From assembly GCA_035048815.1 (NCBI GenBank), contig JAUCBN010000003.1, positions 22,738,001 through 22,802,000 on the forward strand: a stretch of DNA of 64,000 bases, in the 5' to 3' direction. Within the stretch, counting starts at the first letter, position 1. Every line of letters begins with the position of its first letter. Position numbers and translations under genes: made by a program. Of the stretch, positions 27,881 to 41,300 are shown piece by piece. This stretch comes from Abelmoschus esculentus. Its lineage: Eukaryota > Streptophyta > Magnoliopsida > Malvales > Malvaceae. A model generated the notes under the pieces. It was not told the origin of the DNA and did not search any database. It saw only the letters and a program-made list of their open reading frames with translations.

Positions 27881-30800
27881 TTATACAGATTTATCTAAAA
27901 ATTTTAGCTTTTTACTCGATTAAAATTTGAACCGATTCTCTATAAAGCATTTTTAGACATGCACGTTTTAATCCAACAAACCAAAAAGCAGATGTTATTG
28001 AATCAAATTTTATAAGTTCAAATAGTTAATTATGGGCTTTTGAACAAAATTATACAGATTAATCTAAAATTTTCAGCTTTTTACTCGGTTAAAATATGAA
28101 CGGATTCTCTATAAAGCCTTTTTAGACATGCACATTTTAATCCGAACAAAACAAACACCAGATGTTATTAAATTAAATTTTATGAGTTCAAATAGTTAAT
28201 TATGGGATTTTGTACAAAATTATACAGATAAATCTAAATTTTTCAGCTTTTTACTCGAACGGATTCTCTATAAAGCAATTTTAGACAAGCAAGTTTTAGC
28301 CCAACAAAACGAAAATTAGTTGTTATTAAATCTAATTTTATGAGTTCAAATAGTTGAATATGGGCTATCGAACTAAATTATACAGATTAATCTAAAATTT
28401 TTAGCTTTTTACTTGGTTAAAATTCGAACAGATTCTCTACAAAGCCTTTTTAGACATGCACATTTTAATCCCAACAAAACGAAAACCAGATTTTATTAAA
28501 TTAAATTTTATGAGTTCAAATATTTAATTTTGAGCTTTTGAACAAAAGTATATTGATTAATCTAAAATTTTCTGCTTTTTACTCTATTAAAATTCGAACA
28601 GATTCTCTATAAAGTCTTTTTAGACATGAAGGTTTTAATCACAACAAAACGAAAACCAGATGTTATTAAATCAAATATTACGAGTTCAAATAGTTAACTT
28701 TGGGCTTTTCAACAAAATTATACAGATTAACCTAAAATTTTCGACTTTTTACTCGATTAAAATTTGAACATATTCTCTATAAAGCATTTTTAAATATGCA
28801 CGTTTTAATCCGAACAAAATGATAACTAGATGTTATTAAATTAAATTTTTTGAGTTTAAATAATTAATTATGGTCTTTTGAACAAAATTATATAGATTAA
28901 TCTAAAATTTTCAGCTTTTTACTTGGTTAAAATTTGAACGGATTCTCTATAAAGCCTTTTTAGACGTAGACGTTTCAATATGAACAAAACAAATCCAGAT
29001 GTTATTAAATCAAATTTTGTGAGATCAAATAGTTAATTATGGGATTTTGAACAAAATTATACAGATAAATCTAAAATTTTTAGCTTTTTACTTGGTTAAA
29101 ATTCGAACGGATTCTGTATAAACCTATTTTAGACAAGCAAGTTTTAATCCCAACAAAACGAAAATTAGATTTTACTAAATCAAATTTTATGAGTTCAAAT
29201 TGTTGAACATGGGCTTTGAACAAAATTATACAGATTAATCTAAAATTTTTAGCTTTTTACTCTGTTAAAATTCGAACGGATTCTCTACAAAGCCTTTTTA
29301 GATATGCACATTTTAATCTCAACAAAATGAAAACCGAATTTTATTAAATTTTATGAATTCAAATATTTAATCTAAAATAATTAATGATGTGCTTTTCAAC
29401 AAAATTATACAGATTAATCTAAAATTTTTAGCTTTTTACTCGGTTAAAATTCGAACGGATTCTCTATAAAGCCATTTTAGACATGCACATTTTAATCCCA
29501 ATAAAACAAAAACCAGATGTTACTAAATCAAATTTTATGAGTTCAAATAGTTAATTATGGGCTTTTGAACAAAATTATATAGATTAATCTAAAATTTTCA
29601 ACTTTTAGTCGGTTAAAATTCGAACAGATTTTCTATAAAACCTTTTTAGACATGAACGTTTTAATCCAAACACAACGATAACTAGATGCTATTAAATCCA
29701 ATTTTTTGAGTTTAAATAATTAATTATGGGCTTTTGAACAAAATTATATAGATTAATCTAAAATTTTCAGCTTTTTACTCGATTAAAATTTGAACAGATT
29801 CTCTATAAAGCTTTTTAGACATGCACGTTTTAATCCGAACAAAACAAAACAAGATGTTATTAAATAAAATTTTATGAGTTCAAATAGTTAATTATGGGAT
29901 TTTGAATAAAATTATACATATAAATCTAAAATTTTTAGCTTTCTACTCGGTTAAAATTCGAACGGATTCTCTATAAAGCAATTTTAGAAATGCATGTTTT
30001 AATCCCACCAAAACGAAAACCAGATGTTATTAAATCAAATTTTATGAGTTCAAATAGTTGAATATGGTCTTTTAAACAAAATTATACAGATTAGTCTAAA
30101 ATTTTTAGCTTTTTACTCGGTTAAAATTCGACGAATTCTCTACAAAGACTTTTTAGACATGCACATTTTAATCCCAACAAAACGAAAACAAGATTTTATT
30201 AAATGAAATTTTATGAGTTCAAATATTTAATTTTGAGCTTTTGAACAAAATTATACTGATTAATCTAAAATTTTCAGCTTTTTACTCGGTTAAATTTCGA
30301 ACGGATTCTCTATAAAGCCTTTTTAGACATGCACGTTTTAATCCAAACAAAACGAAAATCGGATGTTATTAAATCAAATTTTATGAGTTCAAATATTTAA
30401 TTATGGGATTTTGAACTAAATTATACAGATAAATCTAAAATCTTCAGCTTTTTACTCGGTTAAAATTCGAACGGATTCTCTATAAAGCCTTTATAGACAT
30501 GTACGTTTTAATCCGAAAAAAATAATAACTAGATGTTATTAAATCAAATTTTTGGAGTTCAAATACTTAATTATGGGCTTTTGAACAAATTTATACATAT
30601 TAATCTAAAATTTTCAACTTTTTACTCGGTTAAAATTCGAACAGATTCTCTATAAAGTATTTTTAGACATGCACGTTTTAATCCGAACAAAAAAAAACAA
30701 ATGTTATTAAATAAAATTTTCAGCTTTTTACTCGGTTAAAATTTTAGACATGCAAGTTTTAATCCCACCAAAACGAAAACCAAATGTTATTAAATCAAAT

Positions 30801-32580
30801 TTTATGAGTTCAAATAGTTGAATATAGTAGATTAATCTAAAATTTTTAGTTTTTTACTCGGTTAAAATTCAAACGGATTCTCTATAAATACTTTTTAGAC
30901 ATGCACATTTTAATCTCAATAAAATGAAAACCAGATTTTTTTTAAATGAAATTTTATGAGTTCAAATATTTAATTTTGAGCTTTTGAATAAAATTATATA
31001 GATTAATCTAAAATTTTAAGCTTTTTACTCTATTAAAATTCGAACGGATTCTCTATAAAGCCTTTATAGAAATGCACGTTTTAATCCCAACAAAACGAAA
31101 ACCAGATGTTATTAAATCAAATTTTATGAGTTCAAATAGTTAATTACGGGCTTTTAAACAAAATTATACAGATTAGTCTAAAATTTTCAACTTTTTAGTC
31201 GGTTAAAATTCGAATAGATTCTCTATAAAGCCTTTTTAGACATGCACGCTTCAATCCGAACAAAACAATTACTAGATGTTATTAAATCAAATTTTTTGAG
31301 TTCAAATAATTAATTATGGGCTTTTGATCAAAATTATACATATTAATCTAAAATTTTCAGCTTTTTACTTGGTTAAAATTTCAACTGATTCTCTATAAAA
31401 CCTTTTTAGACATGCATGTTTTAATCCGAACAAAACCAAAACCAGATGTTATTAAATTAAATTTTATTAGTTCAAATAGTTAATTTAGGGCTTTTAAACA
31501 AAATTATACAGATTAGTCTAAAATTTTCAACTTTTTAGTCGATTAAAATTCGAACAGATTCTCTATAAAGCCTTTTTAGACATGCACGTTTTAATCTGAA
31601 CAAAATGATAAGTAGATGTTATTAAATCAAATTTTTTGAGTTCAAATAATTAATTATGGGCTTTTAAACAAAATTATACAGATTAATCTAAAAGTTTCAG
31701 CTTTTTACTCGTTTAAAATTTGAACGGATTCTCTATAAAGCCTTCTTAGATGTGGACGTTTTAATCCGAACAAAACAAAACCAAATGATATTAAATCAAA
31801 TTTTATGAGTTCAAATAGGTAATTATGAGATTTTGAACAAAATTATACAGATAAATCTAAAATTTTTAGCTTTTTACTCGGTTAAAATTCGAACGGATTC
31901 TTTATAAAGCCTTTTTAGACATGCACGTTTTAATCCGAACAAAACAAAAACCATATGTTATTAAATAAAATTATATGAGTTTAAATAGTTAATTAAGGGA
32001 TTTTGAACAAAATTATACATATAAATCTAACATTTTCAGGTTTTTACTCGGTTAAATTCGGACGGATTCTCTATAAAGCCTTTTTAGACATGCACGTTTT
32101 AATCCGAACAAAATGATAATTACATGTTATTAAATTCATTTTTTTTTGAGTTCAAATAATTAATTATGGGCTTTTGAACAAAATTATATAGATTAATCTA
32201 AAATTTTTAGCTTTTTAGTCGTTTAAAATTTGAATGGATTCTCTATAAAGCCATTTTAGATGTGGACGTTTTAATCGGAACAAAACAAAATGAGATGTTA
32301 TTAAATAAAATTTGATGAGTTCAAATAGTTAATTGTGAGATTTTGAACAAAATTATACAGATAAATCTAAAATTTTCATCTTTTTACTCGGTTAAAATTC
32401 AAACGGATTCTCTATAAAGCCTTTTCAGATATGAACATTTTAATCCGAACAAAACGATTACTAGATGTTATTAAATAAAATTTTTTGAGTTTAAATAATT
32501 AATTATGGGCTTTTGAACAAAATTATATAGATTAATCTAAAATTTTCAGCTTTTTACTCGGTTAAAATTTGAACGGATTC

Positions 32581-32622
32581 AATTCGAACGGAGGGTTAGA
32601 ATAAACGGATTTCAAATTGTTT
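32581..32622. other. Short non-satellite patch in the array
   Basis: Between two copies of the monomer block ending 'gaacggattc' lies about 40 bp reading 'aattcgaacggagggttag' and then 'aataaacggatttcaaattg', which does not fit the monomer at this phase. Its first bases resemble the satellite 'aattcgaacgga', but 'gggttagaataaacgg' has no counterpart in neighbouring monomers. The array resumes with 'ttttactcggttaaaatt'. It could be filler DNA at a repaired break or a diverged fragment. Confidence 0.6.
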
Positions 32623-34022
32623 TACTCGGTTAAAATTTGAACGGATTCTCTATAAAGCCTTTTTAGACATGCACGTTTTAATCCGAATAAAACAAAAACT
32701 AGATGTTATTAAAAAATTTTATGACTACAAATAGTTAATTATGGGATTTTGAATAAAATTATACAAATAAATCTAAAATTTTTAGCTTTTTCCTCGGTTA
32801 AAATTCGAACGGATTCTCTATAAAGCAATTTCAGACATGCACGTTTTAATCCCACCAAAACGAAAACTAGATGTTATGAAATCAAATTTTATGAGTTCAA
32901 ATAGTTGAATATGGTCTTTTAAACAAAATTATAAAGATTAATCTAAAATTTTTAGCTTTTTACTCGTTTAAAATTCGAACGAATTCTCTAAAAAGACTTT
33001 TTAGACGAGCACATTTTAATCCCAACCAAACTTAAACAAGATTTTATTAAATGATATTTTATGAGTTCAAATATTTAATTTTAAGCTTTTGAACAAAATT
33101 ATATAGATTAATCTAAAATATTCAGCTTTTTACACGGTTAAAATTCGAACGGATTCTCTATAAAGCCTTTTTAGACATGCAAGTTTTAATCCGAACAAAA
33201 CGAAAACCAAATGTTTTTAAATAAAATTTTATGAGTTCAAATAGTTAAATATGGGATTTTGAACAAAATTATACTGATAAATCTAAAATTTTCACTTTTT
33301 ACTCGGTTAAAATTCGAACGGATTCTCTATAAAGCAATTTTAGACAAGCAAGTTTTAATCCCAACAAAATGAAAATTAGATGTTATTAAATCAAATTTTA
33401 TGAGTTTCAATAGTTGAATATGGGCTTTTCAACAAAATTATACGGATTAATCTAAAATTTTCAGCTTTTTACTCGGTTAAAATTCGAACGGATTCTCCAT
33501 AAAGCCTTTTAAGACAAGCACATTTTAATCCCAACAAAACGAAAATCAGATGTTATTAAATCAAATTTTACGAGTTCAAATAGTTAATTATAGGCTTTTG
33601 AACAAAATTATATAGATTAATCTAAAATTTTCAACTTTTTACTCGGTTAAAATTCGAACGGATTCTCTATAAAGCCTTTTTAGACATGCACGTTTTAATC
33701 CGAACAAAACGAAAACTAGATGTTATCAAATTAAATTTTTTGAGTTCAAATAATTAATTATGGAGTTTTGAACAAAATTATACAGATTAATCTAAAATTT
33801 TCAGCTTTTTACTTGGTTAGAATTTGAACGGGTTCTCTATAAAGCCATTTTAGACGTGGACGTTTTAATTCGAACAAAATAAAAACCATATGTTATTAAA
33901 TGAAATTTTATGAGTTCAAATAGTTAATTATGGGATTTTGAACAAAATTTTACAGATAAATCTAAAATTTTCAGCTTTTTACTCGGTTAAAATTCAAACG
34001 GATTCGCTATAAAGCAATTTTA

Positions 34023-34815
34023 GACAAGCAAGTTTTAGTCCCAACAAAACGAAAATTAGATGTTATTAAATCAAATTTTATGAGTTCAAATAGTTGAATA
34101 TGGTCTTATAAACAAAATTATACAGATTAGTCTAAAATTTTTAGCTTTTTGCTCGGTTAAAATTCGAACGAGTTCTCTACAAAGCCTTTTTCGACATGCA
34201 CATTTTAATCCCAACAAAACGAAAACAAGATTTTATTAAATGAAATTTTATGAGTTCAAATATTTAATTTTGAGCTTTGAACAAAATTATACAGATTAAT
34301 CTAAAATTTTCAGCTTTTTACTCGGTTAAAGTTCAAACAGATTCTCTATAAAGACTTTTTAGACATGCATGTTTTAATCCCAAAAAAACGAAAATCAGAT
34401 GTTATTAAATCAAATTTTACGAGTTCAAATAGTTAATTATGGGCTTTTGAACAAAATTATACAAATCAAATTTTTTGAGTTCAAATAGTTAATCCGAACA
34501 AAACGAAAACTAGATGTTATCAAATCAAATTTTTTGAGTTCAAATAATTAATTTTGGGGTTTTGAACAAAATTATACAGATTAATCTAAAATTTTCAGCT
34601 TTTTACTTGGTTAAAATTTGAACGGGTTCTCTATAAAGCCTTTTTAGACGTGGACATTTTAATCCGAACAAAATAAAAACCAGATATTATTAAATAAAAT
34701 TTTATGATTTCAAATAGTTAATTATGGGATTTTTAAAAAAAATTATACATATAAATCTAAAATTTTCAGCTTTTTACTCGGTTAAAATTCGAACGGATTC
34801 GCTATAAAACAATTT
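34023..34815 (+). repeat. Isolated copy of the HOR-2 pentamer
   Basis: Five consecutive monomers match the 848 bp unit of HOR block 2 in order and in rare variants: 'caagttttagtccc' then 'ggtcttataaac' and 'cagattagtc', then 'cgacatgcacatttt' with the shortened 'gagctttgaac', then the 'aaaaaaacg' monomer, 'gaaaactagatgttatc', and the 'gatttcaaatag'/'tttttaaaaaaa' monomer. A phase jump at 34461-34490 removed part of one monomer, so it is shorter than 848 bp. It lies about 4.4 kb before the amplified block and may be a relic of the progenitor. Confidence 0.75.
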
Positions 34816-36179
34816 TAGACAACCAAGTTTTAGTCCCAACAAAACGAAAATTAGATGTTATTAATTCAAATTTTATGAGTTCAAATAGTTAATTATGGGC
34901 TTTTGAACAAAGTTATACAGATTAATCTAAAATTTTCAACTTTTTACTCGGTTAAAATTCAAACGGATTCTCTATAAAGCCTTTTTAGACATGCACATTT
35001 TAATCCGAACAAAACGAAAACTAGATGTTATCAAATCAAATTTTTTGAGTTCAAATAATTAATTATGGGGTTTTGAACAAAATTATACAGACTAATCTAA
35101 AATTTTCAGCTTTTTACTTGGTTAAAATTTGAACGGGTTCTCTATAAAGCCTTTTTAGACGTGGACGTTTTAATCCGAACAAAATAAAAACCAGATGTTA
35201 TTAAATGAAATTTTATGAGTTCAAATTGTTAATTACGGGATTTTAAACAAAATTATACAGATAAATCTAAAATTTTTAGCTTTTTACTCGGTGAAAATTC
35301 GAACGGATTCGCTATAAAGCAATTTTAGACAAGCAAGTTTTAGTCCTAACAAAACGAAAATTAGATGTTGTTAAATCAAATTATATGAGTTCAAATAGTT
35401 AATTATGGGCTTTTGAATAAAATTATACTGATTAATCTAAAATTTTCAACTTTTTACTCGGTTAAAATTCGAACGGATTCTCTATAAAGCCTTTTTAGAC
35501 ATGCACGCTTTAATCCGAACAAAACAAAAAACAAATGTTATTAAATAAAATTTTATGAGTTCAAATAGTTAATTATGGGATGTTTAACAAAATTAAACAG
35601 ATAAATCTAAAATTTTCAGCTTTTTACTGGGTTAAAATTCGAACGAATTCTCTATAAAAAAATTTTAGACATACAAGTTTTAATCCCACCAAAACGAAAA
35701 CCAGATGCTATTAAATCAAATTTTATGAGTTCAAATAGTTGAATATGGTCTTTTAAACAAAATTATAAAGATTAATCTAAAATTTTTAGGTTTTTACTCG
35801 GTTAAAATTCGAACGGAATCTCTACAAAGCCTTTTTAGACAAGCACATTTTAATCCCAACAAAACGAAAATAAGATTTTATTAAATGAAATTTTATGAGT
35901 TGAAATATTTAATTTTGAGCTTTTGAACAAAATTATACAACTTAATCTAAAATTTTCAGCTTTTTACTCTGTTAAAATTTCAACGGATTCTCTATAAAGA
36001 CTTTTTAGATATGCACGTTTTAATCCGAACAAAACGATAACTAGATGTTATTAAGTAAATTTTTTTGAGTTCAAATAATTAATTTTGGGCTTTTGAACAA
36101 AATTATACAAATTAATCTAAAATTTTTAGCTTTTTACTCGGTTAAAATTCGAATGAATTCTCTACAAAGCCTTCTTAGA

Positions 36180-38170
36180 CATGCATATTTTAATCCCAAC
36201 AAAACAAAAATAAGATTTTATTAAATGAAATTTTATGAATTCAAATATTTAATTTTGAGCTTTTGAACAAAATTATATAGATTAATCCAAAATATTCAGC
36301 TTTTTACTCGGTTAAAATTCGAACGGATTCTCTATAAAGCCTTTTTAGACATGCACGTTTTAATCCCAACAAAACCAAGATCAGATATTATTAAATCAAA
36401 TTTTACGATTTCAAATAATTAATGATGGGCTTTTCAACAAAATCATACAGATTAATCTAAATTTTTTAGCTTTTTACTCGGTTAAAATTTGAACGGATTC
36501 TCTATAGAGCCTTATTAGACGCGGACATTTTAATCCGAACAAAACAAAAAACAGATGTTATTAAATCAAATTTTATGAGTTCAAATAGTTGAATATGGGC
36601 TTTTGAACAAAATTATAAAGATTAATCTAAAATTTTCAGCTTTTTACTCGGTTAAAATTCGAACGAACTCTCTATAAAGCCTTTTTAGACATGCAAGTTT
36701 TAATCCGAACAAAACAAAAACCGAATGTTTTTAAATAAAATTTTATGAGTTCAAATAGTTAATTATGGGATTTTGAATAAAATTATACTGATAAATCTAA
36801 AATTTTCACTTTTTACTCGGTTAAGATTCGAACGGATTCTATATAAAGCAATTTTAGACAAGCAAGTTTTAATCCCAACAAAACGGAAATTAGATGTTAT
36901 TAAATCAAATTTTATGAGTTTAAATAGTTGAATATGGGCTTTTCAACAAAATTTTACAGATTAATCTAAAATTTTCAGCTTTTTACTCGGTTAAAATTTG
37001 AACGGATTCTCTATAAAGCCTTTTTAGACATGCACGTTTTAATCCGAATAAAACAAAAACTAGATGTTATTAAAAAATTTTATGAGTTCAAATAGTTAAT
37101 TATGGGATTTTGAATAAAATTATACAAATAAATCTAAAATTTTTAGCTTTTTACTCCGTTAAAATTCGAACGGATTCTCTATAAAGAAATTTTAGACATG
37201 CACGTTTTAATCCCACCAAAACGAAAACCAGATGTTATTAAATCAAATTTTATGAGTTCAAATAGTTGAATATGGTCTTTTAAACAAAATTATACAGATT
37301 AATCTAAAATTTTTAGCTTTTTACTCGTTTAAAATTCGAACGAATTCTCTAAAACGACTTTTTAGACAAGCACATTTTAATCCCAACCAAACAAAAACAA
37401 GATTTTATTAAATGAAATTTTATGAGTTCAAATATTTAATTTTGAGCTTTTGAACAAAATTATATAGATTAATCTAAAATATTCAGCTTTTTACTCGGTT
37501 AAAATTCGAACGGATTCTCTATAAAGCCTTTTTAGACATGCACGTTTTAACCCCAACAAAACCAAGATCAGATGTTATTAAATCAAATTTTACGATTTCA
37601 AAAATTTAATGATGGGCTTTTCAACAAAATTATACAGATTAATCTAAATTTTTTAGCTTTTTACTCGGTTAAAATTTGAACGGATTCTCTATAAAGCCTT
37701 TTTAGACGTGGACGTTTTAATCCGAACAAAACAAAAAACAGATGTTATTAAATCAAATTTTATGAGTTCAAATAGTTGAATATGGGCTTTTGAACAAAAT
37801 TATAAAGATTAATCTAAAATTTTTAGCTTTTTACTCGGTTAAAATTCGAACGAATTCTCTATAAAGCCTTTTTAGAAATGCAAGTTTTAATCCGCACAAA
37901 ACAAAAACCAAATGTTTTTAAATAAAATTTTATGAGTTCAAATAGTTAATTATGGGATTTTGAAAAAAATTATACAGATAAATCTAAAATTTTCACTTTT
38001 TACTCGGTTAAAATTCGAATGGATTCTCTATAAAGCAATTTTAGACAAGCAAGTTTTAATCCCAATAAAACGAAAATTAGATGTTATTAAATCAAATTTT
38101 ATGAGTTCCAATAGTTGAATATGGGCTTTTCAACAAAATTATACAGAGTAATCTAAAATTTTCAGCTTTT
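36180..38170 (+). repeat. Seven-monomer tandem duplication
   Basis: A monomer with the rare 'aaaaccaagatcagat' at about 36370 has its counterpart 1187 bp later (seven monomers). The next three monomers correspond too: one with 'caaaaaacagatg', one with 'atgtttttaaataaaa' and 'ttttcactttttactcgg', and one with 'gcttttcaacaaaatt'. The correspondence fails at about 37020 versus 38210. A third, more distant copy of part of this order lies at about 45160-46230. Confidence 0.75.
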
Positions 38171-38389
38171 TACTCGGTTAAAATTCGAATAGATTGTCGA
38201 TAAAGCCTTTTAAGACAAGCACGTTTTAATCCCAACAAAACGAAAATCAGATGTTATTAAATCAAATTTTACGAGTTGAAATAGTTAATTATAGGCTTTT
38301 GAACAAAATTATATAGATTAATCTAAAATTTTCAACTTTTACTCGGTTAAAATTCGAAGGGATTCTCTATAAAGCCTTTTTATGCATGC

Positions 38390-41300
38390 ACGTTTTAATC
38401 TGAACAAAACGAAAACTAGATGTTATCAAATCAATTTTTTTGAGTTCAAGTAATTAATTATGGAGTTTTGAGCAAAATTATACAGATTAATCTAAAATTT
38501 TCAGCTTTTTACTCGGTTAAAATTTGAACGGGTTCTCTATAAAGCCTTTTTAGACGTGGACCTTTTAATCCGAACAAAATAAAAACCAGATGTTATTAAA
38601 TGAAATTTTATGATTTCAAATAGTTAATTATGGGATTTTTAAAAAAAATATACAGATAAATCTAAAATTTTCAGCTTTTTACTCTGTTAAAATTCGAACG
38701 GATTCGCTATAAAACAATTTTAGACAACCAAGTTTCAGTCCCAACAAAACGAAAATTAGATGTTATTAAATCAAATTTTACGAGTTCAAATAGTTGAATA
38801 TGGTCTTGTAAACAAAATTATACAGATTAGTCTAAAATTTTTAGCTTTTTGCTCGGTTAAAATTCGAACGAATTCTCTACAAAGCCTTTTTCGACATGCA
38901 CATTTTAATCCCAACAAAATAAAAACAAGATTTTATTAAATGAAATTTTATGAGTTCAAATATTTAATTTTGAGCTTTGAACAAAATTATACAGATTAAT
39001 CTAAAATTTTTAGCTTTTTACTCGGTTAAAGTTCAAACAGATTCTCTATAAAGACTTTTTAGACATGCATGTTTTAATCCAAAAAAATTAAATTCAGATG
39101 TTATTAAATCAAATTTTACGAGTTCAAATAGTTAATTATGGGCTTTTGAACAAAATTATATAGATTAATCTAAAATTTTCATCTTTTTACTCGGCTAAAA
39201 TTCGAACAGATTCTCTATAAAGCCTTTTTAGACATGCACGTTTTAATCCGAACAAAACAAAAACTAGATGTTATCAAATCAAATTTTTTGAGTTCAAGTA
39301 ATTAATTATGGAGTTTTGAACAAAATTATACAGATTAATCTAAAATTTTCAGCTTTTTACTCGGTTAAAATTTGAACGAGTTCTCTATAAAGCCTTTTTA
39401 GACGTGGACATTTTAATCCAAATAAAATAAAAACCAGATGTTATTAAATGAAATTTTATGATTTCAAATAGTTAATTATAAGATTTTTAAAAAAAAATAT
39501 ACAGATAAATCTAAAATTTTTAGCTTTTTACTCGGTTAAAATTCGAACGGATTCGCTATAAAACAATTTTAGACAACCAAGTTTTAGTCCCAACAAAACG
39601 AAAATTAGATGTTATTAATTCAAATTTTACGAGTTCAAATAGTTGAATATGGTCTTGTAAACAAAATTATACAGATTAGTCTAAAATTTTTAGCTTTTTG
39701 CTCGGTTAAAATTCGAACGAATTCTCTACAAAGCCTTTTTCGACATGCACATTTTAATCCCAACAAAATGAAAACAAGATTTTATTAAATGAAATTTTAT
39801 GAGTTCAAATATTTAATTTGGAGCTTTGAACAAAATTATACAAATTAATCTAAAATTTTCAGCTTTTTACTCGGTTAAAGTTCAAACAGATTCTCTATAA
39901 AGACTTTTTAGACATGCATGTTTTAATCCAAAAAAATGAAATTCAGATGTTATTAGATCAAATTTTACGAGTTCAAATAGTTAATTATGGGCTTTTGAAC
40001 AAAATTATATAGATTAATCTAAAATTTTCAACTTTTTACTCGGTTAAAATTCGAACAGATTCTCTATAAAGACTTTTAAGACATGCACGTTTTAATCCAA
40101 AAAAATAAAATTCAGATGTTATTAAATCAAATTTTACGAGTTCAAATAGTTAATTATGGGCTTTTGAACAAAATTATATAGATTAATCTAAAATTTTCAA
40201 ATTTTTACTCGGTTAAAATTCTAACGGATTCTCTATAAAGCCTTTTTAGACATGCACGTTTTAATCCGAACAAAACGAAAACTAGATGTTATCAAATCAA
40301 ATTTTTTGAGTTCAAGTAATTAATTATGGAGTTTTGAACAAAATTATACAAATTAATCTAAAATTTTCAGCTTTTTACTCGGTTAAAATTTGAACGGGTT
40401 CTCTATAAAGCCATTTTAGACGTGGACATTTTAATCCAAATAAAATAAAAACCAGATGTTATTAAATGAAATTTTATGATTTCAAATAGTTAATTATGAG
40501 ATTTTTAAAAAAAATATACAGATAAATCTAAAATTTTCAGCTTTTTACTCGGTTAAAATTCGAACGGATTCGCTATAAAACAATTTTGGACAACCAAGTT
40601 TTAGTCCCAACAAAACGAAAATTAGATGTTAGTAAATCAAATTTTACGAGTTCAAATAGTTGAATATGGTCTTGTAAACAAAATTATACAGATTAGTCTA
40701 AAATCTTTAGCTTTTTGCTCGGTTAAAATTCGAACGAATTCTCTACAAAGCCTTTTTCGACATGCACATTTTAATCCCAACAAAATGAAAACAAGATTTT
40801 ATTAAATGAAATTTTATGAGTTCAAATATTTAATTTGGAGCTTTGAACAAAATTATACAGATTAATCTAAAATTTTCAGCTTTTTACTCGGTTAAAGTTC
40901 AAACAGATTCTCTATAAAGACTTTTTAGACATGCATGTTTTAATCCAAAAAAATGAAATTCAGATGTTATTAAATCAAATTTTACGAGTTCAAATAGTTA
41001 ATTATGGGCTTTTGATCAAAATTATATAGATTAATCTAAAATTTTCAACTTTTTACTCGATTAAAATTCGAACGGATTCTCTATAAAGCCTTTTTAGACA
41101 TGCACGTTTTAATCCGAATAAAACGAAAACTAGATGTTATCAAATCAAATTTTTTGAGTTCAAGTAATTAATTATGGAGTTTTGAACAAAATTATACAGA
41201 TTAATCTAAAATTTTCAGCTTTTTACTCGGTTAAAATTTGAACGGCTTCTCTATAAAGCCATTTTAGACGTGGACATTTTAATCCTAATAAAATAAAAAC

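Larger units (their letters stand above)
27881..38389 (+). repeat. Divergent satellite between HOR blocks 3 and 2
   Basis: About 62 monomers of mixed subtype. Local damage includes a shortened monomer near 28250, a rearranged one at 29340-29395, deletions near 30715 and 30828, and a phase jump at 34461-34490. It contains the separately listed non-satellite patch, the isolated pentamer and a seven-monomer duplication. The segment around 32660-33010 is repeated at about 37021-37370 (offset 4361), including the unusual 'gttattaaaaaatttt'. No gene is visible. Confidence 0.85.
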
